From assembly GCA_013152795.1 (NCBI GenBank), contig JAADFS010000028.1:1-62543 (forward strand): a stretch of DNA of 62,543 nucleotides. Reading direction: 5' to 3'. Within the stretch, counting starts at the first letter, position 1; each line of letters starts with the position of its first letter. This document shows, one piece after another, positions 23,290-31,864 of the stretch. The DNA is from Deferribacteres bacterium. GTDB taxonomy: Bacteria > Nitrospirota > Thermodesulfovibrionia > UBA6902. The translations under genes and the position numbers were made by a program. Below the pieces are notes generated by a model, which was given only the letters and a program-made list of their open reading frames with translations, ran no database searches and had not been told where the DNA came from.

Positions 23290-24861
23290 AAAAAAAGTAT
23301 AGCAAAAAGGAGAAGTATTATCAAGGAACTCATAGTCGACAACTTTGCAGGAGGTGGCGGGGCTTCGGTAGGCATAGAGGCTGCGCTCGGGCGACCGGTG
23401 GACATTGCGGTCAATCATGACCCGGTTGCCATTGCCATGCACAAGGCAAACCATCCGCGCACGCGGCATCTGAACGAAAATATCTGGGACGTTGATCCGG
23501 TCGATATTTGCGCCGGCCGGCCTGTCGGTCTCGCATGGTTCAGCCCGGACTGTACTCACTTCAGCAAGGCCAAGGGCGGACGGCCGGTCAATAAGAAGAT
23601 ACGGGGCCTCGCCTGGGTGGTTCTCAAGTGGGCCGCTACCGTGCGGCCGCGGATAATCATACTCGAGAATGTCGAGGAGTTCGTCACCTGGGGACCACTC
23701 GTAAAGAAAGAGGACGGCAACCACTACCCCTGCCCGAAGCGCAAGGGTCAGACCTTCAAGGTCTTCGTGAACGCCCTCAAAAAGCACGGTTATGACGTCA
23801 ACTGGCGGGAGCTTCGGGCCTGTGACTACGGGGCCCCGACCATAAGAAAACGTCTCTTCCTGATAGCCCGCTGCGACGGGCAGGCCATAACCTGGCCTGA
23901 GCCCACGCACGGGGACCCGAAAAGCAAGGCGGTCAGGATAGGACGGTTGAAGCCCTGGCGGACGGCCGCAGAGTGCATTGACTGGTCTATCCCATGCCCC
24001 TCGATATTTATGACCAGGGAAGAGGCCAGGGCATACGGCGTCAAGCGGCCACTGGCCGAGGCGACCATGAGGCGCATAGCAAGGGGCATCAAGCGGTATG
24101 TCCTGGATGCGGCGGAGCCATTTATCGTGCCAATAGCTCATTATAATGGCCGAGATACCATTCATGGCATAAATGATCCATTCAGGACCGTTACCGCCAA
24201 CCCCAGGGGAGGGTCATTCAGCTTGGTGATGCCTTCTCTCATGCACCTGACCCATCATGGAAAGCAGACCCTTGTCTCTGCTTTCCTCGCCAAGCATTAT
24301 GGTGGGGTCGTTGGTACCAGTATGGACAGCCCCATAAGCACGGTAACGAGCAAAGATCACCATTCGCTCGTCACCGCCCACATCATAAAGCTATATGGCA
24401 CGAATACCGGTCATGCTTGTAATGAACCCCTTCATACGGTCACGGCTGGGGGTTTTCATCTCGGCGAGGTATGGGCCTTCCTCATGAAGTATTACGGCAC
24501 GGACCAGGACCCTCAACTCCGCAAGCCCTTGCATACGGTCACTACAAAGGACCGTTTCGGTCTCGTTACGGTCCATGGGGAGGAATACCGGATAGTGGAC
24601 ATAGGCATGAGGATGCTTACACCGAGGGAACTTTTCCGGGCGCAGGGGTTCCCGGACAGCTACATCATTGACATAGGGCACGACCCAAGGGAACTCTTCC
24701 GGGACAAGCCCCTCACGAAGACCCAGCAGGTTGCCCTGTGCGGCAACTCTGTATGCCCCGACTTGGCGAAAATCCTCGTCGAGTCGAATTATGAAGCAGG
24801 CAATGGAATCCTTTCAGAAAAATGCGATACAACAGGGATGTCTACACTCCAACCCACCTGA
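23158..24861 (+). CDS. C5-cytosine DNA methyltransferase
   Basis: Motif I (DNFAGGGGASVGIEAA), motif IV with the catalytic cysteine (FSPDCTHFSKAKGG) and motif VI (IILENVEEF) are all present. Motifs IX-X lie at the C-terminus (LTPRELFRAQGFPDSY, QVALCGNSVCP). The central target-recognition region has three related HTVT segments. The start is uncertain: ATG at 23158 and GTG at 23137 give an N-terminus unlike the family. AAGGAG at 23307-23312 instead points to an ATT or ATC start near 23317. It probably protects phage DNA from host restriction. Confidence 0.9.
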   Translation: MDIRTDRAQTSILDAVIARPGIGNVGDALVWDQFEIFAIRIGIHKKSIAKRRSIIKELIVDNFAGGGGASVGIEAALGRPVDIAVNHDPVAIAMHKANHPRTRHLNENIWDVDPVDICAGRPVGLAWFSPDCTHFSKAKGGRPVNKKIRGLAWVVLKWAATVRPRIIILENVEEFVTWGPLVKKEDGNHYPCPKRKGQTFKVFVNALKKHGYDVNWRELRACDYGAPTIRKRLFLIARCDGQAITWPEPTHGDPKSKAVRIGRLKPWRTAAECIDWSIPCPSIFMTREEARAYGVKRPLAEATMRRIARGIKRYVLDAAEPFIVPIAHYNGRDTIHGINDPFRTVTANPRGGSFSLVMPSLMHLTHHGKQTLVSAFLAKHYGGVVGTSMDSPISTVTSKDHHSLVTAHIIKLYGTNTGHACNEPLHTVTAGGFHLGEVWAFLMKYYGTDQDPQLRKPLHTVTTKDRFGLVTVHGEEYRIVDIGMRMLTPRELFRAQGFPDSYIIDIGHDPRELFRDKPLTKTQQVALCGNSVCPDLAKILVESNYEAGNGILSEKCDTTGMSTLQPT

Positions 24862-24942
24862 GAAATCGTCTCAGAGAGGCTCTCAGGCGGCCGGTTTTTG
24901 GGGGATAATGAGTAAATCCAACAATATTAAAAAGGAGGTATC

Positions 24943-25209
24943 ATGATTAACCTGGGAGACAAAGTCAAAGACATTGTAACTGGATTTGAAGGGGTAGTAA
25001 CTTGCAGATGTGAATATCTGAACGGTTGTGTCCGTGTTGAAGTGCAACTAGATAAGCTCAAGGATGGCAAACCGATTGGTTCTCTCTGGATTGATACACA
25101 ACAACTGATCGTTGTCAAAGCGGGCAAGGTCAATATTAAATCTGTTAAGAATGATGACCCTCCTGGTGGACCCGGAAGCATTCCCACTTCATTCAGTCAG
25201 CCAGATTAA
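24943..25209 (+). CDS. Small KOW-like phage protein
   Basis: The 88-residue product opens with NLGDKVKDIVTGFEGVVTCRCEYLNGCVRVEVQ, the pattern of small phage proteins with a beta-barrel KOW/Tudor-like core. A proline- and serine-rich tail follows. AAAGGAGG lies seven bases upstream of the ATG. Such proteins recur next to phage replication genes with unknown role. Confidence 0.6.
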   Translation: MINLGDKVKDIVTGFEGVVTCRCEYLNGCVRVEVQLDKLKDGKPIGSLWIDTQQLIVVKAGKVNIKSVKNDDPPGGPGSIPTSFSQPD

Positions 25210-25230
25210 TTCTCAGGAGGTTAAGTAATT

Positions 25231-25527
25231 ATGGATATGCCGATATTACGATTTGAGCTTGAAGGGCTGAAGCGCTCTTTTATGGCTGTACTCAATGACT
25301 ACAACAAAGAACTTGAGCAAATGGTGCAGAAAGCGATGAATGAATATTGTACCCCAGAGAACCTGGAATCAATTATTAATGCCAAAGCTGCAAGTATCAT
25401 TCGCATGATTATTGAAGAAGAGATGGAGCGTTTTTGCTTGGATAGCGAGGAAATCCGCGAGGCGATCCGAAATGCTGTTATAGCACAGCCTTCTTCATTC
25501 AATCAGAAGGAGACTAATCAGGATTGA
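25231..25527 (+). CDS. Hypothetical phage protein before the primase
   Basis: The 98-residue product is almost wholly helical and acidic (LKRSFMAVLNDYNKELEQMV, ASIIRMIIEEEMERF). It has no recognised domain. CAGGAGG lies upstream, and its stop overlaps the TTG start of the primase-helicase. It may be a replication accessory factor, by position only. Confidence 0.55.
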   Translation: MDMPILRFELEGLKRSFMAVLNDYNKELEQMVQKAMNEYCTPENLESIINAKAASIIRMIIEEEMERFCLDSEEIREAIRNAVIAQPSSFNQKETNQD

Positions 25528-28502
25528 ACGATTTCGAACGGGTAAAAGACGCCATAGACCTGCTGAACCTGATAGAGGCAGAGACAGGACTCAAGATGAA
25601 GGGACACCATCTTGAGGAGTGCCCCTTCTGTGGCGGCCACGACTGTTTTTCCATCAAGCCGGACGAGCAGTTCTTCAAATGCTTCCAGTGCGACCGGTCA
25701 GGAGATGTTTACACGTTTCTGACTGAATACAAGGGGATTGAAATCCCCGAAGCACTTCGTCAGGCCGCCGAATTTGCACGCATCAACCTCACCTTCAGTG
25801 AAAAAAAGAAGCGCCGTCTTACGAAAAAGGACCGCATTTTCCTCGATGCCGCTGAATACTACCATCAACAGTTACATGCAAACGGCGGCAGCAAATATTT
25901 CGTCGAGCAGAGAAAGCATTCCAAAGAGGCCCTCTCAAGGATGAAGGTCGGCTGGTCAAACGGTCAGCTCAGCCGCTGGCTCCTTGAGAAGGGCTACACG
26001 AGGGAGGAGATTCTTGAAAGCGGCCTTGCAAGGGAGAAGGACGGCTCACTGGTTGATTTCTTCTCCCCGGGCCTTGCCATATTCCCTCACTTCCATGACG
26101 GCAAGGTCCTGCACATCACCATGAAGGACCCCAAAAAGGAAAAGAGATATCAACTCCCATCAAAGGTCAGGGCAAAGGACTGGGTCTTCTACAACCAGTC
26201 AGCCCTATACAGATACAAGGAACTCATAATCGTTGAGGGGGAAAATGATCTCCTGAGCGTGATGGGCGCGGGGGTGAGCCACGTTGTTGGCCTCATCGGC
26301 CAGGTCTCGAAAGACCAGATCAAAGCCCTCCAGAAACACATGAAGGGCCGGCACCTCTACCTCTGGCTTGACAAGGATGAGGGGGGCATAAAGCAGACAC
26401 GCCAGATATGTGAGGCCCTCAGGGGCCATGACTATAATCTAAGGGTCGTTGTCCATCCCGGAGAAGCCAAGGACCCTGACGAATTCATCAAGAGCCTTCC
26501 GGAAAAGGACAGGCGCAAGACCATCAGGATGCTCCAGGAAGAGGCCCTCATGCCGGTAGCCTGGGAGATAGCACTCATCTCCAGGGTAGACGGCTTTGAA
26601 AACAGATTAAAGGCACTGAAAAGCCGGGGAGTTTTTCGCGCCGTGGCTGAAATGGTTGAGAGCGAAAAGCTCATCTACATCGAAAAACTGAAGGCCCTCG
26701 GACTGACTGAAAAGGCGATCCTTGAAGAAATAGATCTGAGCCGGGAACTGCTGCAGACGATCAAGACATATTTTGCATCCCTGGACAACAAGAGAGATGC
26801 CGATCCAAACGTCATTGCCTCGATGATCTTCAAATATTTCAATGAGCATGGCCGGTTCTTTTTCGACAAGATGGATAATGTCTATCTTCTCTATCAGCAT
26901 CGCATCTATACCGTTGGAAACAACCGGCCCTTCAACGCCCTCATGAAGAAGACCACTATCCTGCTGCCGACCAAGGAACCCGGCCGGTCCGTCTGGGAGA
27001 GTCTGGCCTCGGACGCCTACAACAACGGCCGCCAGATCGACCTTGCATCTTGGATACACACTGACAGAAACACCGATACGATCTACGTGAACCTGAATTC
27101 ACCGAACAACATGATTCTGAAGATATCCGCGAAGGGCATCGAAGAGATCCCGAACGGACTGAACAAGGACGGGATCCTGCTGAAATCCTCGAGGAAGATT
27201 CTGCCGGTGAATTTCCTGCCTGATTCTGACATGGCCGAAGGGCTCAGGTTCCTGAAAGAACTCGTTTTCGACAATCTCACCTGTGAACCGGAACAGCGAT
27301 ATCTCATCATCTGCTGGCTGATGAGTGCATTCCTTCTGGACTTCACACCCTACATGGCATTGATGAAATTCTCCGGAGCCAGCAGTTCAGGAAAAACCAC
27401 AGCTGCCAGGCTCCTTTCTCTCCTGATTTACGGTAGCGATCACCTCGGGGACCCTTCAGCGGCGGCAGCCTATGCCGTGGCGAGTCAAAATCCACTGCTG
27501 ATCATCGACAACCTCGAGCATGACGATTTCACGAAGAGCATCCTCAAATTCCTGCTACTCAGCGCCACGAAAGGAGGCAAGGAGAAACGCACCGCAGGCA
27601 CAGAATCCGAGACCACCGAGGAACAGCCCAAGGCCCTGGTACTGATCACGGCAATTGAGCCGTTCACCAAGCCGGAGCTGATCAACAGGACCTATGACAT
27701 AGATTTCAGATTCAGGTTCAAGAGCGATGATTTTGTTGAGGACGAGGTCATCAGAGAGATTATCAAGCGCCGTGACCTCATGCTCAGCGCAATCATCAAG
27801 TTCCTTCACGGCGAGGTGCTTCCAAATCTCCGTGAACGGAAGGACTATATCAATATCCTCAAGAAGGAATACCGGAATCACTCAAAAAACAGGACCGATG
27901 AGTTCCTGTCTCTCCTAATGGTCATGCTCAACAGGCTCCTAAATTACATCCCATATTATGACGAGGATCACTCTCTTCATGGTGTTGAGACCGGCGAGAA
28001 GGAGATCCGTAAGCGGTGGATTGAATACCAGGACGCCAAGGCAAAGGACACTGAGGTGACCAGCAACAATATCCTGAAGCTCCTGGACGGTCTCGTCCGC
28101 GAGTACCTGATCAAGATGAAAGACAGCAAGCTTGAGCCGGAACCTCACTCATCTCATGCTGATCCGGTGTTTGTATACATTCACCCTGAGTACATGCTCG
28201 AAGTGGTAAAAACCCAGCCACAGGTTGAAGAGGACGAAAACGGGGAGCCTTACACGATCACCTATGTGGAATTCATTGCAACATCCAGTGAGATCTGCCA
28301 GGCCTTTGACCGGTTCTGCAGGAACAACGGCCTCCGTAATCCATACGAGAAGGCCAGTGTCTTCTCAGCCCGGCTGAGTAACGACAAACATCTCCTCAGA
28401 AAAGGTGGCTGGGAGATCATCTCTGCACCCGGCAAGGAGCCATATTTCAAGATTATCAAGGGACAGAGATACTGGAAATTCAGGAAGACGATAGCAAAAT
28501 AG
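25524..28502 (+). CDS. Phage primase-helicase
   Basis: The 992-residue protein starts with a CHC2-type zinc finger (C33, C36, C53, C56), then a TOPRIM domain (about 231-330, with E238 in IIVEGEND and D283/D285 in LDKDEGG). Together these form the primase. The C-terminal half has an AAA+ ATPase with Walker A GASSSGKTT near 620 and Walker B LLIIDNLEHDD near 655, a likely DNA helicase. It starts with TTG overlapping the upstream stop. It should prime and unwind at the phage origin, which may be the iteron cluster 750 bases downstream. Confidence 0.92.
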   Translation: MNDFERVKDAIDLLNLIEAETGLKMKGHHLEECPFCGGHDCFSIKPDEQFFKCFQCDRSGDVYTFLTEYKGIEIPEALRQAAEFARINLTFSEKKKRRLTKKDRIFLDAAEYYHQQLHANGGSKYFVEQRKHSKEALSRMKVGWSNGQLSRWLLEKGYTREEILESGLAREKDGSLVDFFSPGLAIFPHFHDGKVLHITMKDPKKEKRYQLPSKVRAKDWVFYNQSALYRYKELIIVEGENDLLSVMGAGVSHVVGLIGQVSKDQIKALQKHMKGRHLYLWLDKDEGGIKQTRQICEALRGHDYNLRVVVHPGEAKDPDEFIKSLPEKDRRKTIRMLQEEALMPVAWEIALISRVDGFENRLKALKSRGVFRAVAEMVESEKLIYIEKLKALGLTEKAILEEIDLSRELLQTIKTYFASLDNKRDADPNVIASMIFKYFNEHGRFFFDKMDNVYLLYQHRIYTVGNNRPFNALMKKTTILLPTKEPGRSVWESLASDAYNNGRQIDLASWIHTDRNTDTIYVNLNSPNNMILKISAKGIEEIPNGLNKDGILLKSSRKILPVNFLPDSDMAEGLRFLKELVFDNLTCEPEQRYLIICWLMSAFLLDFTPYMALMKFSGASSSGKTTAARLLSLLIYGSDHLGDPSAAAAYAVASQNPLLIIDNLEHDDFTKSILKFLLLSATKGGKEKRTAGTESETTEEQPKALVLITAIEPFTKPELINRTYDIDFRFRFKSDDFVEDEVIREIIKRRDLMLSAIIKFLHGEVLPNLRERKDYINILKKEYRNHSKNRTDEFLSLLMVMLNRLLNYIPYYDEDHSLHGVETGEKEIRKRWIEYQDAKAKDTEVTSNNILKLLDGLVREYLIKMKDSKLEPEPHSSHADPVFVYIHPEYMLEVVKTQPQVEEDENGEPYTITYVEFIATSSEICQAFDRFCRNNGLRNPYEKASVFSARLSNDKHLLRKGGWEIISAPGKEPYFKIIKGQRYWKFRKTIAK

Positions 28503-28523
28503 CAAAGCGAGGGATGAACAGAT

Positions 28524-28769
28524 ATGCAATTATTGCTTGACATGCTGCCTCAATCTTACTGGGAAGACATCGCGAAACTCTACAGGGCCCGCTATGCAAC
28601 CAGATTCACCGATGAAGAGATCATCAGAAAGGCAAAAGAGGTTTATGTCTTGTTCCAGAAACGGCCTGATGGCGGGACTCACCACCGGCCCGGTGATATG
28701 CCGAGAGGCCGGTGGTTTCTTTCAAGAATATTTGATGCCCTTGATCATGGGTTAGAGGGGTGCAGTTGA
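28524..28769 (+). CDS. Hypothetical small phage protein
   Basis: The 81-residue frame has plausible helical sequence in its first 45 residues (YWEDIAKLYRARYATRFTDEEIIRKAKEVYVLF). The rest is translated from a 10-bp perfect inverted repeat (28682-28691 with 28708-28717). The hairpin could be a transcription signal inside or just after a shorter gene. No family is recognised. Confidence 0.45.
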   Translation: MQLLLDMLPQSYWEDIAKLYRARYATRFTDEEIIRKAKEVYVLFQKRPDGGTHHRPGDMPRGRWFLSRIFDALDHGLEGCS

Positions 28770-28770
28770 C

Positions 28771-29220
28771 ATGAAAGTAGTTATTTTTGGAAGTAGAACT
28801 TTAATCAGTCAAAAATATAAAGAAAACATCAAAAAAGAAATTGAGGCTCTTGGTATTGAAAGAATTAAAGAGCTGAGGACCTCAGGTGGAATAAAAGGTA
28901 TCTGTCACCTGGCTATTGAGGCGGCCAGAGATTTATACCTACCAATAAAATTGTATTGGCCAAATCCAAAATATCGTCAAGGAATGTTTCACAGGCGATC
29001 TGTCCAGATTTTAACTGGCGCAGATTTTTGTCTTTTATTCCATGATGGAAAAAGCAAAGGAACACTTAACGAATTAAATTTGGCTAAGAAAATGGGGATA
29101 CCCTTTAAATACTTTTTCATGAAAATTGATTTTGATGTAAACGACTTATTAATAGACTCTATCAATTCAATAGAATTAGAAAGTTTATTAGATGATGATT
29201 TTGATCTAAACATTATTTGA
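28771..29220 (+). CDS. SLOG/DprA-like nucleotide-binding protein (YspA-like)
   Basis: The pattern VVIFGSRTL, SGGIKGICHLAIEAARDL, IKLYWPNPKYRQGMFHRRSVQIL, ADFCLLFHDGKSKGTLNEL, AKKMGIP matches DUF2493/SLOG Rossmann-like proteins. These bind nucleotides or nucleotide-derived signals and recur in phages and defence islands. Its base composition is much more AT-rich than the surrounding genes, which suggests separate acquisition. A GGTGCA iteron-like motif sits just before its start. Confidence 0.75.
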   Translation: MKVVIFGSRTLISQKYKENIKKEIEALGIERIKELRTSGGIKGICHLAIEAARDLYLPIKLYWPNPKYRQGMFHRRSVQILTGADFCLLFHDGKSKGTLNELNLAKKMGIPFKYFFMKIDFDVNDLLIDSINSIELESLLDDDFDLNII

Positions 29221-29244
29221 AGGGGTTGCAGTTGATATGAATAT

Positions 29245-29712
29245 GGTGCAGTTCATTTATGATTTTCATCCACCAAGTGTTACTAAAGGTAACAAATTTG
29301 ACGTTTTTTCTTTTTTTTACCACTCGGGGAAAGTTTGGGGGCATGTTTCAGAATCAACTGCACCACTGCACCACCGAGTTAGTATTTATTATTTATTTAA
29401 AGAAAATAAAAGAAAATCAAAGAAAAAGCGGTGGTGCAATCTGAGTGCAACCGTGGTGCAGTATGGTGCAATGTTGGTGCACCCGAAACCTTCTAAAAAT
29501 GGATTGCACCACGATTTTTTGTTTAAAAATCAAGATGTTATCCGGGATGGTGCAGTGGTGCAGTTAAAAAAATGCCCTATAGACTGTCAAGATGAAGGTC
29601 AACTGCACCACGACATGTTTTTGAGGGCTTTGATCATGAAAACCGGCGATATTTGCTGAAAATCGGGATTTTATCTTTTTGTTGCGGAGGGTTTTGCCTG
29701 TTTAAGGGTGCA
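29245..29712. repeat. GGTGCA iteron-like cluster, candidate replication origin
   Basis: The hexamer GGTGCA or its complement occurs 12 times in 468 bases, starting at 29245, 29359, 29367, 29433, 29455, 29465, 29476, 29505, 29549, 29557, 29604 and 29707, often as TGGTGCAGT. An A-rich stretch (about 29390-29428) lies inside the cluster and could be the unwinding element. It follows the primase-helicase by less than 1 kb. Frames across it look spurious. The pattern is that of an iteron-type origin, though the binding protein is not identified. Confidence 0.6.
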
Positions 29713-30233
29713 GTTGTCCTTCTTGCGGCTTCTGGCCCTTCTTTCTGAAAAATGCCTTCTCCGCGGTTCTTTTTTCAGTTTGAAGATAGTTATAAGATTG
29801 TTGTTGGTATTAGGTTTTAGGTTGATATCTGTTTTTTCTCTGTGCCGGCAGGGAAAGGACAAGGCCGATAACGAACCGAAAAAAGCGAAATTACAGAACT
29901 GCATAAAATGATAAAAAGTGCGATAACAGAGATTAATCAGATATCTAAAGTCAATAAAATTAATAGGTTTGTGGATTACAGTTTTATTAAAAGTGCGATA
30001 AGAGGTTAAATGTGAGGGTTTTTGATTGTCTCAGGTGGTGTGTGAAGGGGACCCCCCCTATCAAAAATTGGGTATAAGGTGTAGTGCCGTGACTCCATAG
30101 GTTTCTGTAAATTGGTAGACATCGAAAAAGGTTTTCTATGGTTTGTAAGAGGTTTGATGTATGGTGATAATCAGTTTAAAAGGTGGGGGGTCTGGGGGGA
30201 GGCCGAAACTTCAAGCGCTGCTGGAGGTGTCTG
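29713..30233. other. AT-rich non-coding stretch with a direct repeat
   Basis: No convincing gene is present. The 13-mer AAAAGTGCGATAA occurs at 29914-29926 and 29989-30001 in AT-rich sequence. A small frame at 29708-29911 encodes a hydrophobic peptide with no start support. Together with the iterons upstream this may be part of the origin region. A G-rich run occurs near 30181-30202. Confidence 0.45.
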
Positions 30234-30422
30234 ATGTATGAATACGAGATAGTAGCGATCTATTTCGCTCGGAAAAGGATGAGAAGGCTTATGGAGGTTA
30301 TTGAACGCAAGGTATGCATTGCTATTGAAGAGATGAGATTGAAAAACAGTTTTTGGGAGGCTTATGTGCCTGGCCTTGGCTGGAGGAAGGTAAGCGATCT
30401 GTTGGAGGGGAAATACAAGTGA
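30234..30422 (+). CDS. Small hypothetical protein coupled to recombinase
   Basis: The 62-residue basic protein (MYEYEIVAIYFARKRMRRLMEVIERK) follows GGAGG and ends by overlapping the GTG start of the downstream tyrosine recombinase. It could be a recombination directionality or accessory factor by size, charge and position, but no excisionase motif is visible. Confidence 0.5.
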   Translation: MYEYEIVAIYFARKRMRRLMEVIERKVCIAIEEMRLKNSFWEAYVPGLGWRKVSDLLEGKYK

Positions 30423-31393
30423 GGCAGTATATCAAGCACTGGGTAGAACATGAAAAAATCCATAAGGGCCGCCAGGCAAGTGGGGTGGAGCGGTACCGGA
30501 GGACCGTTGAGATGTTTCTCGAGTGGCTTGAGGTGAATGACATACCTCTGGAGCCCGGTAAGGTCTCAAGGTCGGATATAGATGCGTTCATGAAGTGGTT
30601 GTTCTATCAGAAAGGCAATATCAGGAATTCCTCCAGGGCAAATAAGCTGGCCGCTGTCAGATCCTTTTTCCGGTTCCTGGTATACATCGGGATAGTACAT
30701 GAGGATCCTACAAGCGGGATCCCTACTCCGCGGTTTTCCCCGAAGCTCCCTGTCAAGTTCACAACCGAGGAGCTCCGGTATATCTTCTCAATGCCTGATA
30801 CGAACACAGAGATGGGCATAAGGGATCTGGCAATGCTCATGACCCTCTACGGGGCCGGGCTCAGGGTATCAGAGCTCTGCAGCCTCCGAATGGGGGATGT
30901 GATAGACAATGGCGGATACATCAGGCTGAATATCATGGGCAAGGGCGGAAAGAGCAGGACGGTGACACTCAGAACAAACCCGTCAAAGGTGCTCAGGCAG
31001 TGGCTGACAATCAGGATGGCACAGGGAGCCGGGCTTGATGACATGGTATTCGTGAGACTACATGGAGGCAACCTGGAGGGCCTGTCTCCGGTAGCGGTCA
31101 ATAATGTCCTGAAAAAATATGCCCTGAAGGTGGGCATAAGGTCCTCTGATGCCTTTGTACATAAATTGAGGGCCACCTTTGCCACCGACCTTTACGATGC
31201 CGGCCGCGACAGGTGTCTGTATTGTGGCCATGCGGTGGAGAAGGTGGATATCTTTGAGATCATGCATCTGATGGGGCATAGCGATCCTAAGACAACAATG
31301 AGATACATTGCAATATCAGAGAAGGTGCTGAAGAAAACCGCCATACCGGACAGGCGTTGGAAAGAACTACTCGAAGGGAGGGCTGATGGGTAA
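30419..31393 (+). CDS. Tyrosine recombinase (XerC/D-like), internal to prophage
   Basis: A 324-residue full-length tyrosine recombinase with a SAM-like N-terminal domain (about 5-95). Catalytic residues: R149 (GAGLRVSEL), K near 175, H248 and R251 (HKLRATFATDL), H287 (LMGHSDPKTTM) and Y296. An unusual insert between the HxxR helix and the second His contains CLYCGH (C266, C269), a possible metal site. The GTG start has GGAGG upstream. It is the third tyrosine recombinase here, well away from the attachment site, so resolution of concatemers or replication intermediates is possible. Confidence 0.9.
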   Translation: MRQYIKHWVEHEKIHKGRQASGVERYRRTVEMFLEWLEVNDIPLEPGKVSRSDIDAFMKWLFYQKGNIRNSSRANKLAAVRSFFRFLVYIGIVHEDPTSGIPTPRFSPKLPVKFTTEELRYIFSMPDTNTEMGIRDLAMLMTLYGAGLRVSELCSLRMGDVIDNGGYIRLNIMGKGGKSRTVTLRTNPSKVLRQWLTIRMAQGAGLDDMVFVRLHGGNLEGLSPVAVNNVLKKYALKVGIRSSDAFVHKLRATFATDLYDAGRDRCLYCGHAVEKVDIFEIMHLMGHSDPKTTMRYIAISEKVLKKTAIPDRRWKELLEGRADG

Positions 31394-31841
31394 ACGATAC
31401 AGCCTTGAAATTTGGGAATCAATGAGAAGGGTGCTTATACGGCATATTGGATTTGAAGACCTCGCTGAAGATATCTATCTCGAGACGATACGAATTTTCG
31501 GCGAAGGCAGCCGGCTCAAGATGCCGAAGTATGAGGAGGGCCCTGGGGGAGAGATTTATTTCTGGAACCCGCATCGGTGCCTGCACAGCATGAGGGCCTG
31601 CAATCAGCTACTTGCATACCTGCGGAAAAAACTTGGAGAACAGACAGGAGACAGAATTTTCAACGCCATAGTTGTTGAGTTAGGCCAGGGCAGAAGGATT
31701 ACCGTTCCAACAATCCGGAGCATCCTTATACAGAGGCGGAATGAATATATCAGGAAGCAATTCCGGGGGTTCAATCATAAGGAACTGGCGATCCTGTATG
31801 GATTGTCGGAAAGGCAGGTGAGGCGAATTGTTAACAATTAA
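31386..31841 (+). CDS. Mor-family late transcription activator
   Basis: The C-terminus has the helix-turn-helix typical of Mor/C activators of Mu-like phages (RRNEYIRKQFRGFNHKELAILYGLSERQVRRIVNN). The N-terminal half is a helical and beta dimerisation region with EIYFWNPHR preceding it. Mor proteins activate middle or late promoters that lack a -35 box. The paired 20-bp elements at 33983 and 38923, each 26 nt before a -10-like hexamer, are its likely targets. It overlaps the recombinase by eight bases. Confidence 0.78.
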   Translation: MGKRYSLEIWESMRRVLIRHIGFEDLAEDIYLETIRIFGEGSRLKMPKYEEGPGGEIYFWNPHRCLHSMRACNQLLAYLRKKLGEQTGDRIFNAIVVELGQGRRITVPTIRSILIQRRNEYIRKQFRGFNHKELAILYGLSERQVRRIVNN

Positions 31842-31864
31842 GAAAACCTTATTCAGGAGGACAA

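Noticed and set aside
24862..24942. A hairpin and T-run after the cytosine methyltransferase as a terminator
   Set aside because: The stems are short and the T-run does not directly follow a stable stem.
28682..28717. A 10-bp perfect inverted repeat resembling a terminator or REP sequence
   Set aside because: It has a 16-nt loop and only a weak T tract, and lies within an open frame, so I could not support a specific function.
29237..29659. A 140-codon frame across the iteron cluster
   Set aside because: The translation is dominated by the repeated hexamer and low-complexity residues; the repeat pattern better explains the sequence as an origin.
30181..30202. G-rich runs as a G-quadruplex
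   Set aside because: The runs are uneven and immediately precede a ribosome-binding site; nothing else supports a quadruplex.
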